Assembly (NCBI GenBank): GCA_018350325.1
Contig: JAEVLN010000021.1
Span: forward strand, 1,364,001-1,428,000
Source: Globodera rostochiensis
Taxonomy: Eukaryota; Nematoda; Chromadorea; Rhabditida; Heteroderidae
Direction: 5' to 3'
Length of the DNA stretch: 64,000 bases
Both the position numbers and the translations under genes were made by a program. How positions within the stretch are numbered: the stretch's first letter is position 1; each line of letters opens with the position of its first letter. Positions 1 to 11,800 of this stretch are shown here, piece after piece. The notes beneath the pieces are model-generated. The model was not told the origin of the DNA. It ran no database searches and saw nothing but the letters and a program-made list of their open reading frames with translations.

Positions 1-173
1 AGGTGTATTCGGGAACGCAGATTCTGAATCTGACCTCCTCTTCGACCGATTTCGAACCACGGACCAGTTACAATAACAAAGCGATTTTTGAAAATTGAAT
101 TTTTGGGGGGCTCGGAATTGATCAAACGGATGCCAGAATCGGAATACCTACCCCTAGAAACACCTTTTTAGTT
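1..173. other. Non-coding flank or intron of the GT31-like gene
   Basis: This stretch lies downstream of the last recognisable GT31-like exon, on the minus strand. No ORF can be supported. If the gene is real, this is its next intron, because a donor-like GTATCC follows the Lys codon at the end of the conserved block near 225-230. Confidence 0.4.
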
Positions 174-523
174 CTACGCGCTCTTTGTTGATTTTTTTAA
201 TAATTTAAATTTGGGGCCCAAAACGGAAAAGTATCCTCTTGGAATTTCGGCGGATACTTTCAAATGGATATGTGCGTAAATGTCGACAAAGCCATGCAGA
301 AACACCAAATCGCCATGTTTGGCCTGCTCCTCCTCCAACTTCTTTTGAACATCGGCAGCTTCTCCTTCCCCGGCATCGGCGATCAAAAAGCGAATCACTT
401 CTCCGGGGACCTGCACAGTTAAAATATATTTGTAATTTTTCTTGAATTTCATAAATTCACCGAGTCGTTCATCCACGTTTGCCGAATGCCCTTCCGATTC
501 TCAAAGCCGTGCCTTCGTGACAT
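174..523 (-). pseudogene. Beta-1,3-galactosyltransferase-like (GT31) fragment, frameshifted
   Basis: Two minus-strand frames together look like the N-terminal half of a Galactosyl_T (GT31) catalytic domain, which in the family adds Gal or GlcNAc in the Golgi. The upstream frame (about 523 down to 455) reads ..FENRKGIRQTWMND, matching the family R.aIR.TW motif. It then stops, and the next frame (476-174) continues with KKNYKYIL, an IRFLIADAG strand and the block EEEQAKHGDLVFLHGFVD followed by IYAHIHLK, which fits the usual E....GDi....D.Y.NL..K. The frame change between TWMND and MKFKKNYK implies a small indel. The DDD-containing half is absent, either beyond the window edge or lost. After IHLK a GTATCC donor is possible. 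No Golgi anchor is visible. I call it a pseudogene; a missed short intron is the alternative. Confidence 0.6.
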
Positions 524-1602
524 TGTTAGCATTATCAACTCAGTCTGACCCGGGCAAGGATTGGCGAATTCCATCAAACATTTTTGGAAAATATTTTTAA
601 ATCGAATTTCGAAATGCTAAAAATATTTTCAAATTATTAAGTTATATATAAGTTGGCGTATTATTTGAATATTAAGATTATATTGAATTCCTGTAAATAA
701 AGTTATTCAACTAATACTTTGGCATCCGACGCTTCGCAACTCGTTTTGGAACGCTCTTTGAAAACCTTTGAAAAAAAATCTCTAAAACCAATCAAACTTC
801 ACAAACCTTGTAACAATTTGTTCCAAATTTAGACCATTTTTCGTCGCAAGAAAACGTTTTTACGAAGGTCCATAGGCCAAATAAGACGAGAAAGATTGGG
901 AGAAAGTATGAAAAATTCATTTTGAATAATTTTTTTTATTAAAAAGGGCCTTTTATGACATAAGACAAAAAACAATTCCTTTCATTTCCTGTATTGGTCG
1001 CCAATCATTTCATTTTCATTCGATTAATTTGCCTGAATCATCAGTGAAAAACAATTATTAATAAAAACTTAAAAGTCGTTTTTTCATTAATTTAAAAAAA
1101 TATTTCAACCGATTCAAAAATCGCTTTAAAACGAACTTTTACGGGAATCTCGTGGGGACGGGAAAAATATTGAAAATTTAACGTAAAGAATTTTTCTAAA
1201 TATTTTTGATTACGTACTTTGCGATAAATTTCTGATATACAAAAAATTGAATTTTGTAACTTACCTAGATCATAACAAGAAATCTGTTAGGGGGGACCCT
1301 TTTGATTTGGACCAATTTTCATAAAAGATATCTTAAACTCTAAATTTTTTTTCCCTGTGGTACCTACCAGCAACTAAGAACAAACTTTTAAACGTTCTAA
1401 AACTTATAAAACGTTTATTTTGGCATAAATGTGAATTGTTAAAGCAAGGCTCCAAACAAAACTGAAAAAAGAACATTACTAAAACATCGTTAAAATCTTA
1501 ACATGAAAACGAAAAATAAACATTTTTGTACGAAACAAAACGAAAAACACGAAATGCTTCAATTTTCGTAAAAAGATTGCTAATTTTTGTAAAAATTCTC
1601 CT

Positions 1603-1624
1603 GGCGGCGCCTGTCGGCACCGCC
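1603..1624. repeat. GC-rich hairpin repeat core
   Basis: Reads GGCGGCGCC-TGTC-GGCACCGCC: a 9-bp imperfect stem with a 4-nt loop. The same core recurs at least a dozen times in the GC-richer parts of the window, in both orientations. Confidence 0.8.
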
Positions 1625-2170
1625 GGGCCTCTCCCAAAAAGCTACAAAAATTAAAAAACCAAAAATTTGGCCGCTGGCGCAATTGTATATCAGAAATTAC
1701 AGCAAAGTGCGTGAATATTATTTGCAATAATCAAAATTTTAAAAAATTTTAAATTTCCGGACATTTTGACACCTTAAATTTTTGGAGGAAATTTAAAAAA
1801 ACCCCGAAACCCCAACCCCGCCCGATTAACGAAACCCAAAAACCCACGAAAGCGAAACGTTCGCCCACCCCTGCTAGGCACCACGTATTTTTTTAATGTA
1901 AAAATTCAATGTGTTGGCAACTTTTTAATAGAAATTCAAACAATGATGAAAAAACAATTACATTTTTTGCATAACATCAGTTAAGTACAATATAATTCGA
2001 ATAAAATAATTGTCGAAATAATATTAAATGAGTTCTTCAAAAAAAATGTATATTAATGGTTAAAACAATTGTCGAAAGAATGAGACCGCAATATTTTAGC
2101 AATTTTGAATCAAATCAAATAATTTCATTGCATTATAAATATTGAACTTGTACAGTTCTTTTTAAAGCAT

Positions 2171-2190
2171 GCGGCGTCTATCGGCACCGC
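2171..2190. repeat. GC-rich hairpin repeat core, diverged
   Basis: Reads GCGGCG-TCTATC-GGCACCGC, a diverged copy of the same family, with the usual A/T-rich flanks and a pyrimidine-rich CTTCCCTCCC on one side. Confidence 0.7.
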
Positions 2191-3430
2191 TGACTTCCCT
2201 CCCAAATTGAACCAAAAACTATGAAAATCCGTAATTTGTATCACACTTTATGCACAAATGCATATTTTATCAAGCTTTACATATAATACTTTGTTAACAT
2301 ATTTTTCAGAAATTTTTCTTGGGACCCATGGATTTGAAACAAATTTTAAGAAGGTTGGCCTGCATGTATTTAGGGTTTTGTCTTGTGGGTATAGAATAAA
2401 ACTCACTTTTTAGGGGGTGCATTTTCCCTTTATTTGTTGAAAGATTTGTAACCAAAATTTAAAAAACTAGTTATCAGGAATGGGAGGCTTACCGCCGGGA
2501 AAATTTTTTTAAGCTTTTAACGATATTTGTTAAGAAATTCTTCCAAAAATTACGATGGAAATCAGAAGGGCCCCCTATGGTTTGTCAAAAAACCGGTTGT
2601 CGGCCAAAACCAAAACCGGGGTTCGAAAACCCGGCCTAAATTATTAATTAAAAAAATGTATAAAAAAGAACTTGATTAATGAATAAATCAAAGACTCAAA
2701 AATGAATGTCGCAATTCGGTAGCTAAACTTAAAACACTTTAAGGTTTCAAATTAAAAAAACCAATTTTTGCTTAAAAATTATTGCAGAATTAAAATAATG
2801 ATCATTCGTCAATTTAATAAAATAAGTCCGAGTATTTTATTTGAAAACAAAGAAACTCTTTTAAAAATACTCATTAATAAAAACAAATAATATTTTGGAT
2901 GTTTTTTGGAATTTTCACAAAAACTAAAGCTGTTCAAAAATTGGTTGAATTGCTTGTTCGCCTTCCTCAGCCATGATAATTTGTTGACCGTCCGAAAACC
3001 GAATGTGATGCCGAGTTGTTGGACCAAGCCAAATTTAGTGTAAAAATACAACAAAAAAGTTTTTGCATTAAATTCGTATATATTTATACGCCTAAAAATT
3101 ATTCCTGATTTTCCAGCTGCTAAATCTGAACGGAGTCCCGTTCATTTTTGGATTAAATTCATCACAAAAAGCGTTATAGGCATTTTTTGTGCCTATTTGG
3201 GGGGTTTTGTGATAGTCAGACATTACATCCCCCACCAGTGAATTTTATTTCGGTTTTTGATGTTGCACAGGCCAATTGCTTATATTTCGTGACCAATTTT
3301 GCAGACATGCCTTTAGTGCTCCCTTTTTACCCCTACCAAAATTTGGCGGAGTTTTGAAAAAATTTGGTTTAAAGGATTTAAACGTTTTTGACTATAACTC
3401 GAGAATGACCCCAAACTTTTCGGACACGGA

Positions 3431-4225
3431 CGTTTCAGTGCCGCCGTTTCAGTGTGCCGTTTCAGTGCCGCCATTTCAGTGCGGCGCCGTTTCAGTGTCA
3501 GTGCCGCCCGTTTCAGTGCCGCCATTTCAGTGCCAGTTACAAATGCGACATTTCAGTGCCAAACAAAATTAAAGCTGTAAATGGCGAAATTCTTCGAACT
3601 TAATTCTTTTTCCTATTCAAATTCGCGCCGACAAATCTTAATTGAATTAACGCGAAAAACTGTAGATCTTTTCGACATTCTAAAAGTTTTTTTTCTTTAT
3701 AACTTGCTGTTTTTTGTCCATTCCTAAAAAAGTTTACAATTTCTAAATTCTTTCTGCGCATTTTAAGCTAGCTTAGGCCTAAGCCTAACAATCCCAAGCC
3801 AGGGTGGCATAGGCCTAAGCCTAACGAACCCCTAAATCTCTAACGTTTCCCCAGTTATTCTATCCGGCTTTGGAAACACTTAAAACAAAAAAGTCGTTTT
3901 TCCTTATTTTCAAAAATTGTTCAAAACTGCGTTATACGCGTGATCGACTATTGTTGTTTAATATTCAAATTGTTGTATTTTGAGAAAAAGCTTGGCGCCG
4001 AACCAGTGCGCCGAACTGACCCCGACCGATTTGATTGTTATTCCGATATTCATCGAGATAAATCTCTACACCCCTTTCCCTTCCTAAGAATAAAATTGTT
4101 ACAAAATGGGAAATCCTTTCAATTTCGTAGTTTTTTAAATGTTGGCACTGAAATGTCGCTTTTGTAACTGGAACTGAAATGGCGGCACTGAAACGGCGGC
4201 ACTGAAACGGCGGCACTGAAACGTA
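3431..4225. mobile_element. Foldback-type element with GTTTCAGTGCCGCC arrays as inverted arms
   Basis: The left arm (3431-3565) is a degenerate tandem array of GTTTCAGTGCCGCC. The right arm (4143-4225) is the reverse complement, GGCGGCACTGAAAC repeated. Beyond the array the arms still match: CAGTTACAAATGCGACATTT on the left pairs with AAATGTCGCTTTTGTAACTG on the right, one mismatch apart. The 580-bp middle has no transposase-like ORF and contains the telomere-like segment described separately. The arms give long spurious ORFs on both strands. I see no clear target duplication. Confidence 0.75.
3771..3824. repeat. TTAGGC-like (GCCTAA) double motif inside the foldback element
   Basis: The block AGGCCTAAGCCTAAC occurs twice, about 50 bp apart. 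It contains consecutive GCCTAA units, the complement of the nematode telomere hexamer TTAGGC. With only two units each time this may be a chance palindrome-containing duplication. Confidence 0.35.
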
Positions 4226-4230
4226 CCGCA

Positions 4231-5235
4231 CCGCAAACTTTTATCCAAAAACCCTTGCGGGATGGTCAAAATACATATTTGCTAAAAAAGGAGAGAGAGA
4301 ACGCCAAAGGAAGAGAAAATGTTAGAGATAAAAAGAAAAGCGATATAGTTCAGGGGGTTTTCTCTGCTGCTGGAGTGGATACATAATGCCCCTGACCCAA
4401 ATAATTTATTTCTCTTGCTCATCGGACAATTATTAGGTATGTATGTATTGATTGTCTGGTCGTTGGTCTCTTTTTTGCATTTTTTGCTTAATTTTACCCC
4501 CGTTAGACCATCAATTTTGCTTGCAAAATTCAAAAACATATTTGAAAGCGCACTTCAATCGCAGTTTGGCCACAATAGCACAAACAAAAGATTTGTAAAA
4601 ATTGAAAAATCCCGGATAATGCTCAATTAAATTATCAAACAATTTTAAGCCTTACATAATTAGTGTAAAACATATTTTAATTTAGAGCCAAACATCGTTT
4701 AAAAAAGCCTATACCACTGTCCATATTCCCGAATTTAGGCATCGATTATTTTGTATAAATTTTATCTGAGTTTTTCTGTTTGTATTTTTCAGCCAATTAA
4801 CCATTTTTGGGAACAGAATTCCGGTTTCCGGGCCCTTTTTTTGGCATCCGGTACGCGTCCTTTCCCGTCCTTTATTTGATGGCATTTTTTGAAGGATTTC
4901 GTTAAATTTTGCATAAATCAATAGTAATTTACAAGCATTTTCTCAATACAATATTTGCTTATTTTTATCCAAGTATCTAAAATTTAGAGCAATTTTCTTA
5001 ACGGACATTGTTAAAATCTTCAAAAAAATATTTCTCGGCGGTGCCTATTGGCCCCTCCCCCCTTCCCCCCACGAGTAGAAGTAAAGCAGTAAATGTTCGG
5101 TCACTCTTTTTTACGCCTTGGCTGATCTTTCTCACTTGTTTAAAGTTTTATTTTTCCTTACGTCGCCATGTCCGCCCAAAATCGTTCTTTTATTCGAATG
5201 AGAATTTAAATGCGCTTTTTGATTAGCATCAGTTT
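4231..5235. other. Intergenic stretch without supported genes
   Basis: ORFs of 70-85 codons on both strands overlap each other and have no recognisable domain or splice support. A GC hairpin relic (CGGCGGTGCCTATTGGCC) sits near 5037-5054. Confidence 0.4.
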
Positions 5236-5275
5236 TTAGTTCATTGGAATCATTAAAAATCATTTGAATTAAAAT
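5236..5275 (+). promoter_or_regulatory. Orphan copy of the F-box-family 5' leader
   Basis: TTAGTTCATTGGAATCATTA followed by AAAATCATTTGAAT is nearly identical to the sequence immediately upstream of the start codon in F2 (12928) and F3 (26147). Here no MSDNPKK exon follows. It looks like the relic 5' end of a lost family member. The preceding TTTTTAG could be a cis- or trans-splice acceptor. Confidence 0.55.
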
Positions 5276-5708
5276 TCGTCCTCCTTTTTATTTTGTGAAT
5301 TCCTTTTGCATGAATTGTGCATTTCCTAGCCCCTGGTTAAACTAGGGACGTGATTTTCAAGTTGTTACATGTTTTTTTGTGAATAGGGAATCATACGAGA
5401 AGCCCAGAAATAGCATTCATTTCAAATCTCTTAATTTTACTCAATTCTTATAAAAAAAGATTCGTGCAACTCGCTAATTTTTTTTTTTTCAAAAAACCAT
5501 TTAAATTGCTCATTCCATATAAAAAAGAATGATATAAATTTTTGAACCGGACGATCGAGATTCTCCTCGAACTTTTTTTAGATTCACTCGACGAAATTTT
5601 TCCCAGAATTTTTGAGATTTGTAATTTTTTGGGATTTTTTGTGATTTTTCAGTGATTCAAACTCGGTCTACGAAATTTTTATTGCGTTTTCCGTTTTTTT
5701 TGCCGTTT

Positions 5709-5720
5709 TGGCACCGCCGG
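5709..5720. repeat. Half copy of the GC hairpin repeat
   Basis: GGCACCGCCGG followed by C-rich sequence corresponds to one arm of the hairpin; the other arm is eroded. Confidence 0.5.
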
Positions 5721-5924
5721 CCCCCGCCCCAGAAGCTATGATCAGTGACAACCCACCACACATGAGATCGCAAATACATATTTTTATCACTTTTTTATTT
5801 TTAGTTAATGTACTTTTTTGGACCCCAAAAATTTTTTTTTTGGCGTTGATATATTTTTTGAAAAATTTTTTCTGATCTTTTACAAGCTTTTATTAAATGT
5901 GTGCGAAAAAAATTGTGTGTGAAC

Positions 5925-6485
5925 CAGGGCTGCACGTGATCACGGATCACGGCGTTTTTTGGGGGGTCCGTGATCACGGACCACGGTCACGGATTTTTTG
6001 AATAATCCGTGAGTTTGATCCGTTATTATTATAATAAAAAATTTTTGAAACGAATACTTGGAAATTATATAAATATCCGACTTGCTCTGCAAATTTTTTC
6101 CAGTGTTGCATCTGAAATATAACGTGTATCGTTGTGATTTAATAAAAATGTTCAGGTTGTTTCATACTTTTACAAAAAAAAATTCTGAACCGATTTTCTT
6201 AACAAATATCGTTCTTAAAAAAATCCCGGTGATGCACTGGACCCCTCCCATTCTTAAAAAAGCATTTATGCTAAAATTTTGTTGCAAATCTCATTACAAA
6301 TTGAGTCAACAATTCAAAATTTAAAAATTTTGCTGCTTTGTCTTATTTTCCATTGAAATATTGGAAAGAGAATAACTGATTTATTTATTTTTTCAAAATC
6401 ACGGATCACGCCAAATCAAACCTTTTTGGGGGTCCGTGATCACGGACCACGGTCACGGATTTTTTTCCGATCACGTGCAGCCCTG
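5925..6485. mobile_element. hAT-like non-autonomous inverted-repeat element, CACGGATCACGG arms
   Basis: The left end CAGGGCTGCACGTGATC is matched by GATCACGTGCAGCCCTG at the right end. Inside each terminus lie repeats of (TCCG)TGATCACGGACCACGGTCACGG, so the arms are themselves repetitive. The CAGGGCTG terminus is typical of hAT relatives. The flanking 8-mers do not match, so no target duplication is visible. The A/T-rich middle (about 6010-6400) includes an 80-codon ORF without domain support. No transposase is present. Confidence 0.7.
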
Positions 6486-6489
6486 CTGA

Positions 6490-8040
6490 TGTACTAAACG
6501 TCTTTTTCCCCCTCTATGGGGCTCCGTTTTTTCACATGGGCAAAATGTCCGATCGAATTGCTCTCTCACATTTTATACGATTTGTCCACATTTCACGGTA
6601 CACAACACTTCAGTGCGTGCCAGCAATTAAAAAGTCTAAAACTTTTTTAACCTCAACCAAATCATTCAAAAGCTTCATTGTTTTTAAGAAGTTCAACATA
6701 AGAAACACCCAAAATCACGGCTTTTCATCAGTATTATTGCACTAACTTACTGAAGTGAGCGCCCCCGCTTATTTCAGGCCTTCGTTCTTATTTTGTCTTT
6801 ATTTTTCGAATTTTGATTTATGATGATAATTTCTTTATAGATAACATTTTGAAATGACTTTTTGATTTTCAAAAATGTAGTGCGAATTTCTTAACAAACA
6901 GACCACATTTTAAAAAAAATTCCTTTACGGCGCCGTCGGACCCAACCCTCAAAAACATTTTTGAACGAACATTTATTTACATTTTAAAACCTTTTTTGAA
7001 CTACATAGAAACTAGCAATTTTCTTAACATATCGGCACCGCCGGACCCTCACTCCCTTTTTCCCCAAAAATTTTTGAAAAATCTCGCGCAAAAAAAATGA
7101 TGTAAAATCGCAAACGCTTTAATTTTTTAAGAAAGTATTTTTTTAAATAAAAGTTTAAAAATTAAAACAAAAAATATTATTTATGCGTAAAAATATATAT
7201 ATTTTTAATTAAAATTGATCAATTTTAGTTATAAAATAAGTAATATTTTTATTAATTAAACATCTTTAGAGTATTATTAGAAGTTTTTATATATTTGTTA
7301 AAATGTCATATATTCCCACAATAGCACCCGTCTACGGGAGTCGTAGAATGAGTTGTTTCTTTTTTTATTTTGCGACAAACTACATATTGTTTTTAACTAG
7401 TTGTATTTTATGTTGTTGTGCTGATTTCCAATTTTAATTTTCGTTTTCACATATATTTTTAGATTATTAAATTCTATTTGGTTAAATTGAGTTTTTTGTT
7501 TTATTTTGCTTTCAGAAATTTTTTAAACATTTATCAGTTATTAAACAAAAAATAATATATTTCTTAGTCACATTTATTCTCTTATAGTAATGAATTTTTT
7601 AATATTTTCAAATATCGCGAATTCTAAATAATATTTACAAATCAGTGTATTCACAGAGTATCCTCCGATAATTAAATGTTTATGTGTAAAAACATTTATA
7701 ATTTCACAATCAATGAACTCCTTGGAGAATCTCGAGACATTGCCATGGGTTGTTGCAATATTCGAATTGTTTAGTCTTGAGGCTTCCCATCTTTGCCTCA
7801 AAAAATGCTTATTTTATAGTGAAGGATAATTCGATAATTTAATAGATCGTTTGTTAGTTTGTTTTGATCGAACATTTAATAAATAATTTACTTATAAGTT
7901 TCATATTTAAAATTATTTAATTTTTGTGCGAGTTTATTAAACCGGTTCAAAAACCGGTTTAAATGTTCACCAATAAAATTTTAGATTGTTCTATCGGTTT
8001 CAGCCCCTAAGAAAACCTATTAAAGTGGTTTTGAGTGATT
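6490..8040. other. F1 upstream intergenic region
   Basis: No gene is supported. Hairpin relics lie at 6928-6940 and 7031-7044. The part around 6850-7015 is repeated, inverted, at 26390-26590 upstream of F3, so the duplication that produced F1 and F3 included this flank. From about 7100 to 7900 the DNA is strongly A+T-rich. Confidence 0.5.
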
Positions 8041-8297
8041 TTGAGCCTAGGACCTCAGGTCCATATTCTCCCTAAGATCACCCCTCCCCACCGAACGAAA
8101 AGAGAAACTTTATTTTAGTTTTTTTATATAGGGACATTTTCAATGCTAATAAAAATTCGGAAAAATCTCGACCCATACTCCAAATAAACTGCGACCCCTC
8201 ATCCACATAAGTGCCCTAATTTTTATATGTATCAAAATGCCATCTTTTTAATGTTTAGCTCATCGTAATCACTAAAAGCATTTGCATTTTCAAAAAA
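8040..8297 (+). promoter_or_regulatory. Conserved F-box-family promoter and 5' leader (F1 copy)
   Basis: Two blocks are shared with the F3 upstream region read on the minus strand. The first is CCTAAGATCACC..CCC with CCGAACGAAAAGAGAAACTT and a TATATA-containing stretch (about 8070-8130). The second is AAGTGCCCTAATTTTTATAT (about 8210-8229), which F2 also retains in part. The leader immediately upstream of the ATG is diverged from F2 and F3 but recognisable. Such conservation in non-coding DNA suggests the promoter travelled with the genes. Confidence 0.55.
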
Positions 8298-11160
8298 ATG
8301 TCGGGCAATCCGAAGAAAGTGGAAAAACGATTGACAGAAATGTGAGTTTTCTTTATTTCTATGGGCTCGGGAATACCCCCACCCGCGCCGGAATGCAAGT
8401 TTTTTTTTCATTAGCGAAAAGAAAATTTCTGAACATTTTCTATGGGTCTCCGCCCTTCCCGCGTTAACGAGAAAATTTTAATGTTTTTTGACTAATTTTA
8501 ACGTAACGGGAAATTGCTATTTTAGCACCCATTCATCTCATTTGAACTCCAATTTTTCAGTTTCGTTTGTGATGACGTTTTGTTCGGAGTGTTCGCCTTC
8601 GTTAGCCTTTTTGAGCTCGGATTGAACGTGGCGCTGATCAGCGATCGATTCGACGCGTTGGTGGACAAGCATTTCAAATCGAGAACTTGGGCGTTGGACA
8701 GTTTGGACATTCGTCGCGCAATCGAAGGAAATGGCGCTGAAATTGTCAAACTCTCTGGTGAGCGGCTGCAAATTCTTCAAGGACCGCTACCAGTCAATGT
8801 GATCGGCTTCAACCGCATCGAAATTAGGTCTGGTTGCCAAGAGCGTAGCCAGCAGGATTTTTATTCAGGGGGGGGGGGGCGCTGATTCAAGAAAAAAATC
8901 GATTTTTAGATGTGCATTTTTTGCTTTTTGTTAGCAATTTAAAAAAATGTTATTTTTAAGGATGCATTTTTTGGTTTTTATTACATTTCTTTAAAAGAAT
9001 TTTTATCCCAAAAGGTTGAATTTGAAAATTGTGCTTCACTTCGGGGGGGGGAGGGGTCGGGCGCTGCCGAGAAAATTTTCTGATTGACTCAATTTGTTAA
9101 CAGATTTACATCAAAAATTTTAAAAATGCGGAAATTTTTTAAAACTTTTTTAGAATGGGAGAGGTCCGGTTGTGCTGATAAGCGCCGCCGGGAAAAATTT
9201 TGAAGATTTTTAAAGAGATTTGTAAAGAAATTGGTCCAAAAAAAAATTCCTGATTTACAATTTTCAGTTACATCGATCAACCCGTCATCGAATTTCTTCA
9301 ACGCATTTTGGCCCAAGTCGACATTTACAGCCTTCATTTGGACGCTCCCGACATCAACCGTTTACGGCAACTCTCGTCGATTCTTTGCAACTTCGCAAAT
9401 CTCCGATCGATCACTTCCTGGGGACTCCCCGCACCCGCATTTCCGGCCGAAGACAACGCCGGCGCTTCTTCTGCCCAAGTCGTGGCCAAATGGCTGCTCA
9501 CTCCCCGCGGGGATGGTCGTCCAAAGATGCTTGATTGTCATTGTGATCCGGCACGAATGGACGAACTCAAAGGGGTAATTTTTCATTTTTATAATTTGAG
9601 TCCGGATTTTCATGTTGTTTTTTCCGGAGGGCTTGACGAGAGAAGCCCAGAAATAGGATTCATTTCGAAAAATTTTAAAATTAGAGCGACTTTTTAGTCA
9701 ATATACAATAAATCAATATCACCGGCTTTTTTAGATTAAATCAATATTTTAATATTTTGCCATTTCCCATAATAAACCAATATTTTAGGCCTTTTTATGG
9801 ACAATTCTTAAGAAAAATGCAATCATTTAGGCATTTTCCCAAAAATCTTGAAGAAATGCATCATTTTAGGCATTGTTCCGAAGATTTGTTAAGAAAATGA
9901 TAAAAACGAAAATGTACCGTTTAAAATAAAAAAATTTTCAAATCAAAAATACACCCACCTAAAAATGGATTTTACCAAAATGCACCCCAAAGGATCGAGA
10001 TTTTCAGAAAATTTTATTGTTTAACATTTTTTATAAAAATTTTTGTACCAATTTTTTACCAAATTGAGTTGAAAAGCAACAAATTTTTCCGGCGACGCCT
10101 ATCGGCAGCGTCGGTCCTACAATTCCCGAAAAACTTCAAAAAAAGTACCGTATTTTTAATTTTTAGTTGCGAATCCCTTAAAAATTGAGTCGAAAATCAA
10201 AAAAAAAATTTTCCCGGCGGCGCCTATTGGCACCGCCGAGCCCCCACCTCTACTAAAGCAGAATTCGCCAAAAAAAATTGCATTTGTAAAATCGAAAATC
10301 GGCAAAATTTTCGGAAATCCATGCGTGCAATTTCCAACCCCCAAATGTTGAAAAAAAAATTGTTGGTGTCGAGAAATATGGTTAAAAAACTCAAATTTCA
10401 TGGAAAAAAATAAAAATTACAAAGTCCATTTTTAGAAAGGAATTTTCCAAAAAAGGCCAAAATAGTTTTTTAGAAAATAAAAAACTATCAAATAGTTGCT
10501 AAAAACTCGATGAAAAACGGTCGGTGTGGCCTGAAAACCAGGGCTGTGTCGAAAGTAAAAAAAAAGTCGAAATCGAAAATGAAAAGTTCGAATCGAAAAG
10601 TGCGGCCCAGCGGTGCCGATAAGCGCCGCCGGGAAAGATTTGGGATTTTGTTAAGAAATTTACCAAAATTTCCACAAAATTGAGCATTTTTCTTCGTAAT
10701 TTCAGAAAAAAATTGGTTTACATTAGCGTGGAGGATGTCCGGAGGTCTTTTTTTGTGCGCATTTTATTTAAAAAATATTTGTTTCCCGTCCGTTTAGGCA
10801 TTTGTCATTGCGTCTGTGCCGATCAATTTTATCTTCTGTCTGAGTACATCATTTCCCGGCATTGAACCATTTGAGCTGACGAACGCTTTGACGGGGGAGC
10901 GTTTGACATTGCAAAGCCTTAAAAACCAATTGATGTTGGTGCGTTGTCCAATTGTGCGAGAAGAGGACAAATGGGCTAAGTGGGAAGAAGAGGCAATTGA
11001 GCCGGAATACCTTCAACGGAATTCCATTCTCATGAACTTCTGGGGATGGACATTTGGTGACGAGTAAGGGAATGAAATGGTCTCCTCAAACTTTCTTGTT
11101 AAAATTTTTAATTTCAGCATGGTTGACGAAAACGACGGTCCGCATGAGCACAACGAGTGA
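8298..11160 (+). CDS. F1: intact five-exon F-box-like family protein
   Basis: Spliced exons by eye: 8298-8341, 8561-8827, 9268-9574, 10798-11063, 11118-11160; all phases match and donors and acceptors are GT..AG. The product is about 309 residues. Exon 1 gives [14 protein letters not shown]. Exon 2 gives [27 protein letters not shown], the helical region I take to be F-box-like. Exon 3 has [11 protein letters not shown] and an LR-rich part ending in [13 protein letters not shown]. Exon 4 has [13 protein letters not shown] and the KWAKWEEEA tract. Exon 5 is [14 protein letters not shown]-box proteins recruit substrates to SCF ubiquitin ligases; here that role is inferred from family recognition only. 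The third intron (1.2 kb) is full of hairpin repeats. The gene faces F2 tail to tail. It has no signal peptide. Confidence 0.8.
9058..9192. repeat. Two hairpin-repeat units in F1 intron 2
   Basis: GGGCGCTGCCGAG near 9059 and AAGCGCCGCCGGG near 9180 are two eroded cores about 120 bp apart. They are separated by the usual spacer (CAATTTGTTAACAGATTT.., then AAAAACTT-like A/T tracts). The spacing matches the roughly 128-bp unit seen at 10.1 and 22.3 kb. Confidence 0.6.
10090..10237. repeat. Two hairpin-repeat units in F1 intron 3
   Basis: Cores at 10090-10113 (GGCGACGCCTATCGGCAGCG) and 10216-10237 (GGCGGCGCCTATTGGCACCG) lie one unit apart, about 126-128 bp. Matching spacer sequence follows each core. 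Confidence 0.75.
10541..10630. repeat. hAT-like terminus plus hairpin core in F1 intron 3
   Basis: CCAGGGCTGTGTCGAAAGT followed by repeated GAAATCGAAAA-type words resembles the left end of the array-armed hAT-like elements. It runs into a hairpin core (CGGTGCCGATAAGCGCCGCC) at 10611-10630. The right end of the element is not seen. Confidence 0.45.
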
Positions 11161-11189
11161 ATGAAAATGGACACGGAGGATGAAATTTG

Positions 11190-11363
11190 ATGGAGGAAAT
11201 TCAAACAGAAATTCGATGAACGACAGTATTTCCTTCTTTACCGTATGAATAGTTTGAAAAAGCCTTCGGGGATTCAAGAAATTATTTGGGAAGCCAATCA
11301 AACTGTTTTTAAGACCGATGGAATCGGGACAGAACAATCCGTTCAAATCGAACTCTTCACTAA
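11190..11363 (-). CDS. Conserved unknown exon antisense to the F1 3' flank
   Basis: On the minus strand an ATTCAG acceptor at 11364-11369 is followed by a frame reading ..SEEFDLNGLFCPDSIG, then GFPNNFLNP, RRLFQTIHTVKKEILSF and IEFLFEF. The same acceptor and frame recur antisense to F4 (24012 downwards), with silent and conservative changes. The plus-strand frame over the same bases is open here but has three stops in the F4 copy, so the minus strand is preferred. A donor is possible at CATACG|GTAAAG. I do not recognise the family, and no start codon or partner exon is assigned. Confidence 0.45.
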
Positions 11364-11369
11364 CTGAAT

Positions 11370-11435
11370 GTTCGAGACCCGAGATTTTTTCGAGAATCTC
11401 GTCTCGAATCTCGCAGAAGCTCGAGATTTACGAAA
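11370..11435. repeat. CTCGAGA-rich palindromic segment
   Basis: Repeated words CGAGATTTTTTCGAGAATCTCGTCTCG and variants, written here only in part, form nested inverted repeats. A shorter homologue follows the F4 locus at about 24030-24062, so it belongs to the duplicated block. Confidence 0.5.
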
Positions 11436-11800
11436 ACAGTGCTTTTCATAACAAAAATGTTAAAAAATTCTAACAATTTTCTCGCCGGCTCTTTCATACC
11501 CCACAATGGGCTAAGCCCAGCTGATGACAAAATTAGTATTTACGCAATTTACCACTAATACAAAAAAATAACCATGACACAAACAGCATATGGTCAGACA
11601 CTATATCCCTAATATTAATTTCTTTCGTTTTTCGAGACCTTGTAGTACAACAGGTTAACGCTTATATCATGACCAAATTTGCAAACATGCTTCTAAAAAT
11701 AGGCTTTTTCAGATTTTTTTGACATATTTAACACAAAAAAATGTTTTCCCATAATTTTTTGCAACTCAAATTTTTTTTGTATTTATTGAAGTTACGCGTC

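Larger units (their letters stand above)
540..3240. other. Intergenic repeat-bearing stretch
   Basis: No coding region is supported here. It holds two copies of the GC-rich hairpin repeat (1603-1624 and 2171-2190) and, near 1800-1865, a C-rich segment ending in CGCCCACCCCTG. That end looks like the right terminus of an hAT-type inverted-repeat element whose left end I cannot find. Short ORFs in the stretch have no domain or splice support. Confidence 0.5.

Noticed and set aside
3276..3572. 98-codon plus ORF and its minus shadow rich in SVPPFQC or LKRR repeats
   Set aside because: It is translation of the GTTTCAGTGCCGCC array in the left arm of a foldback element.
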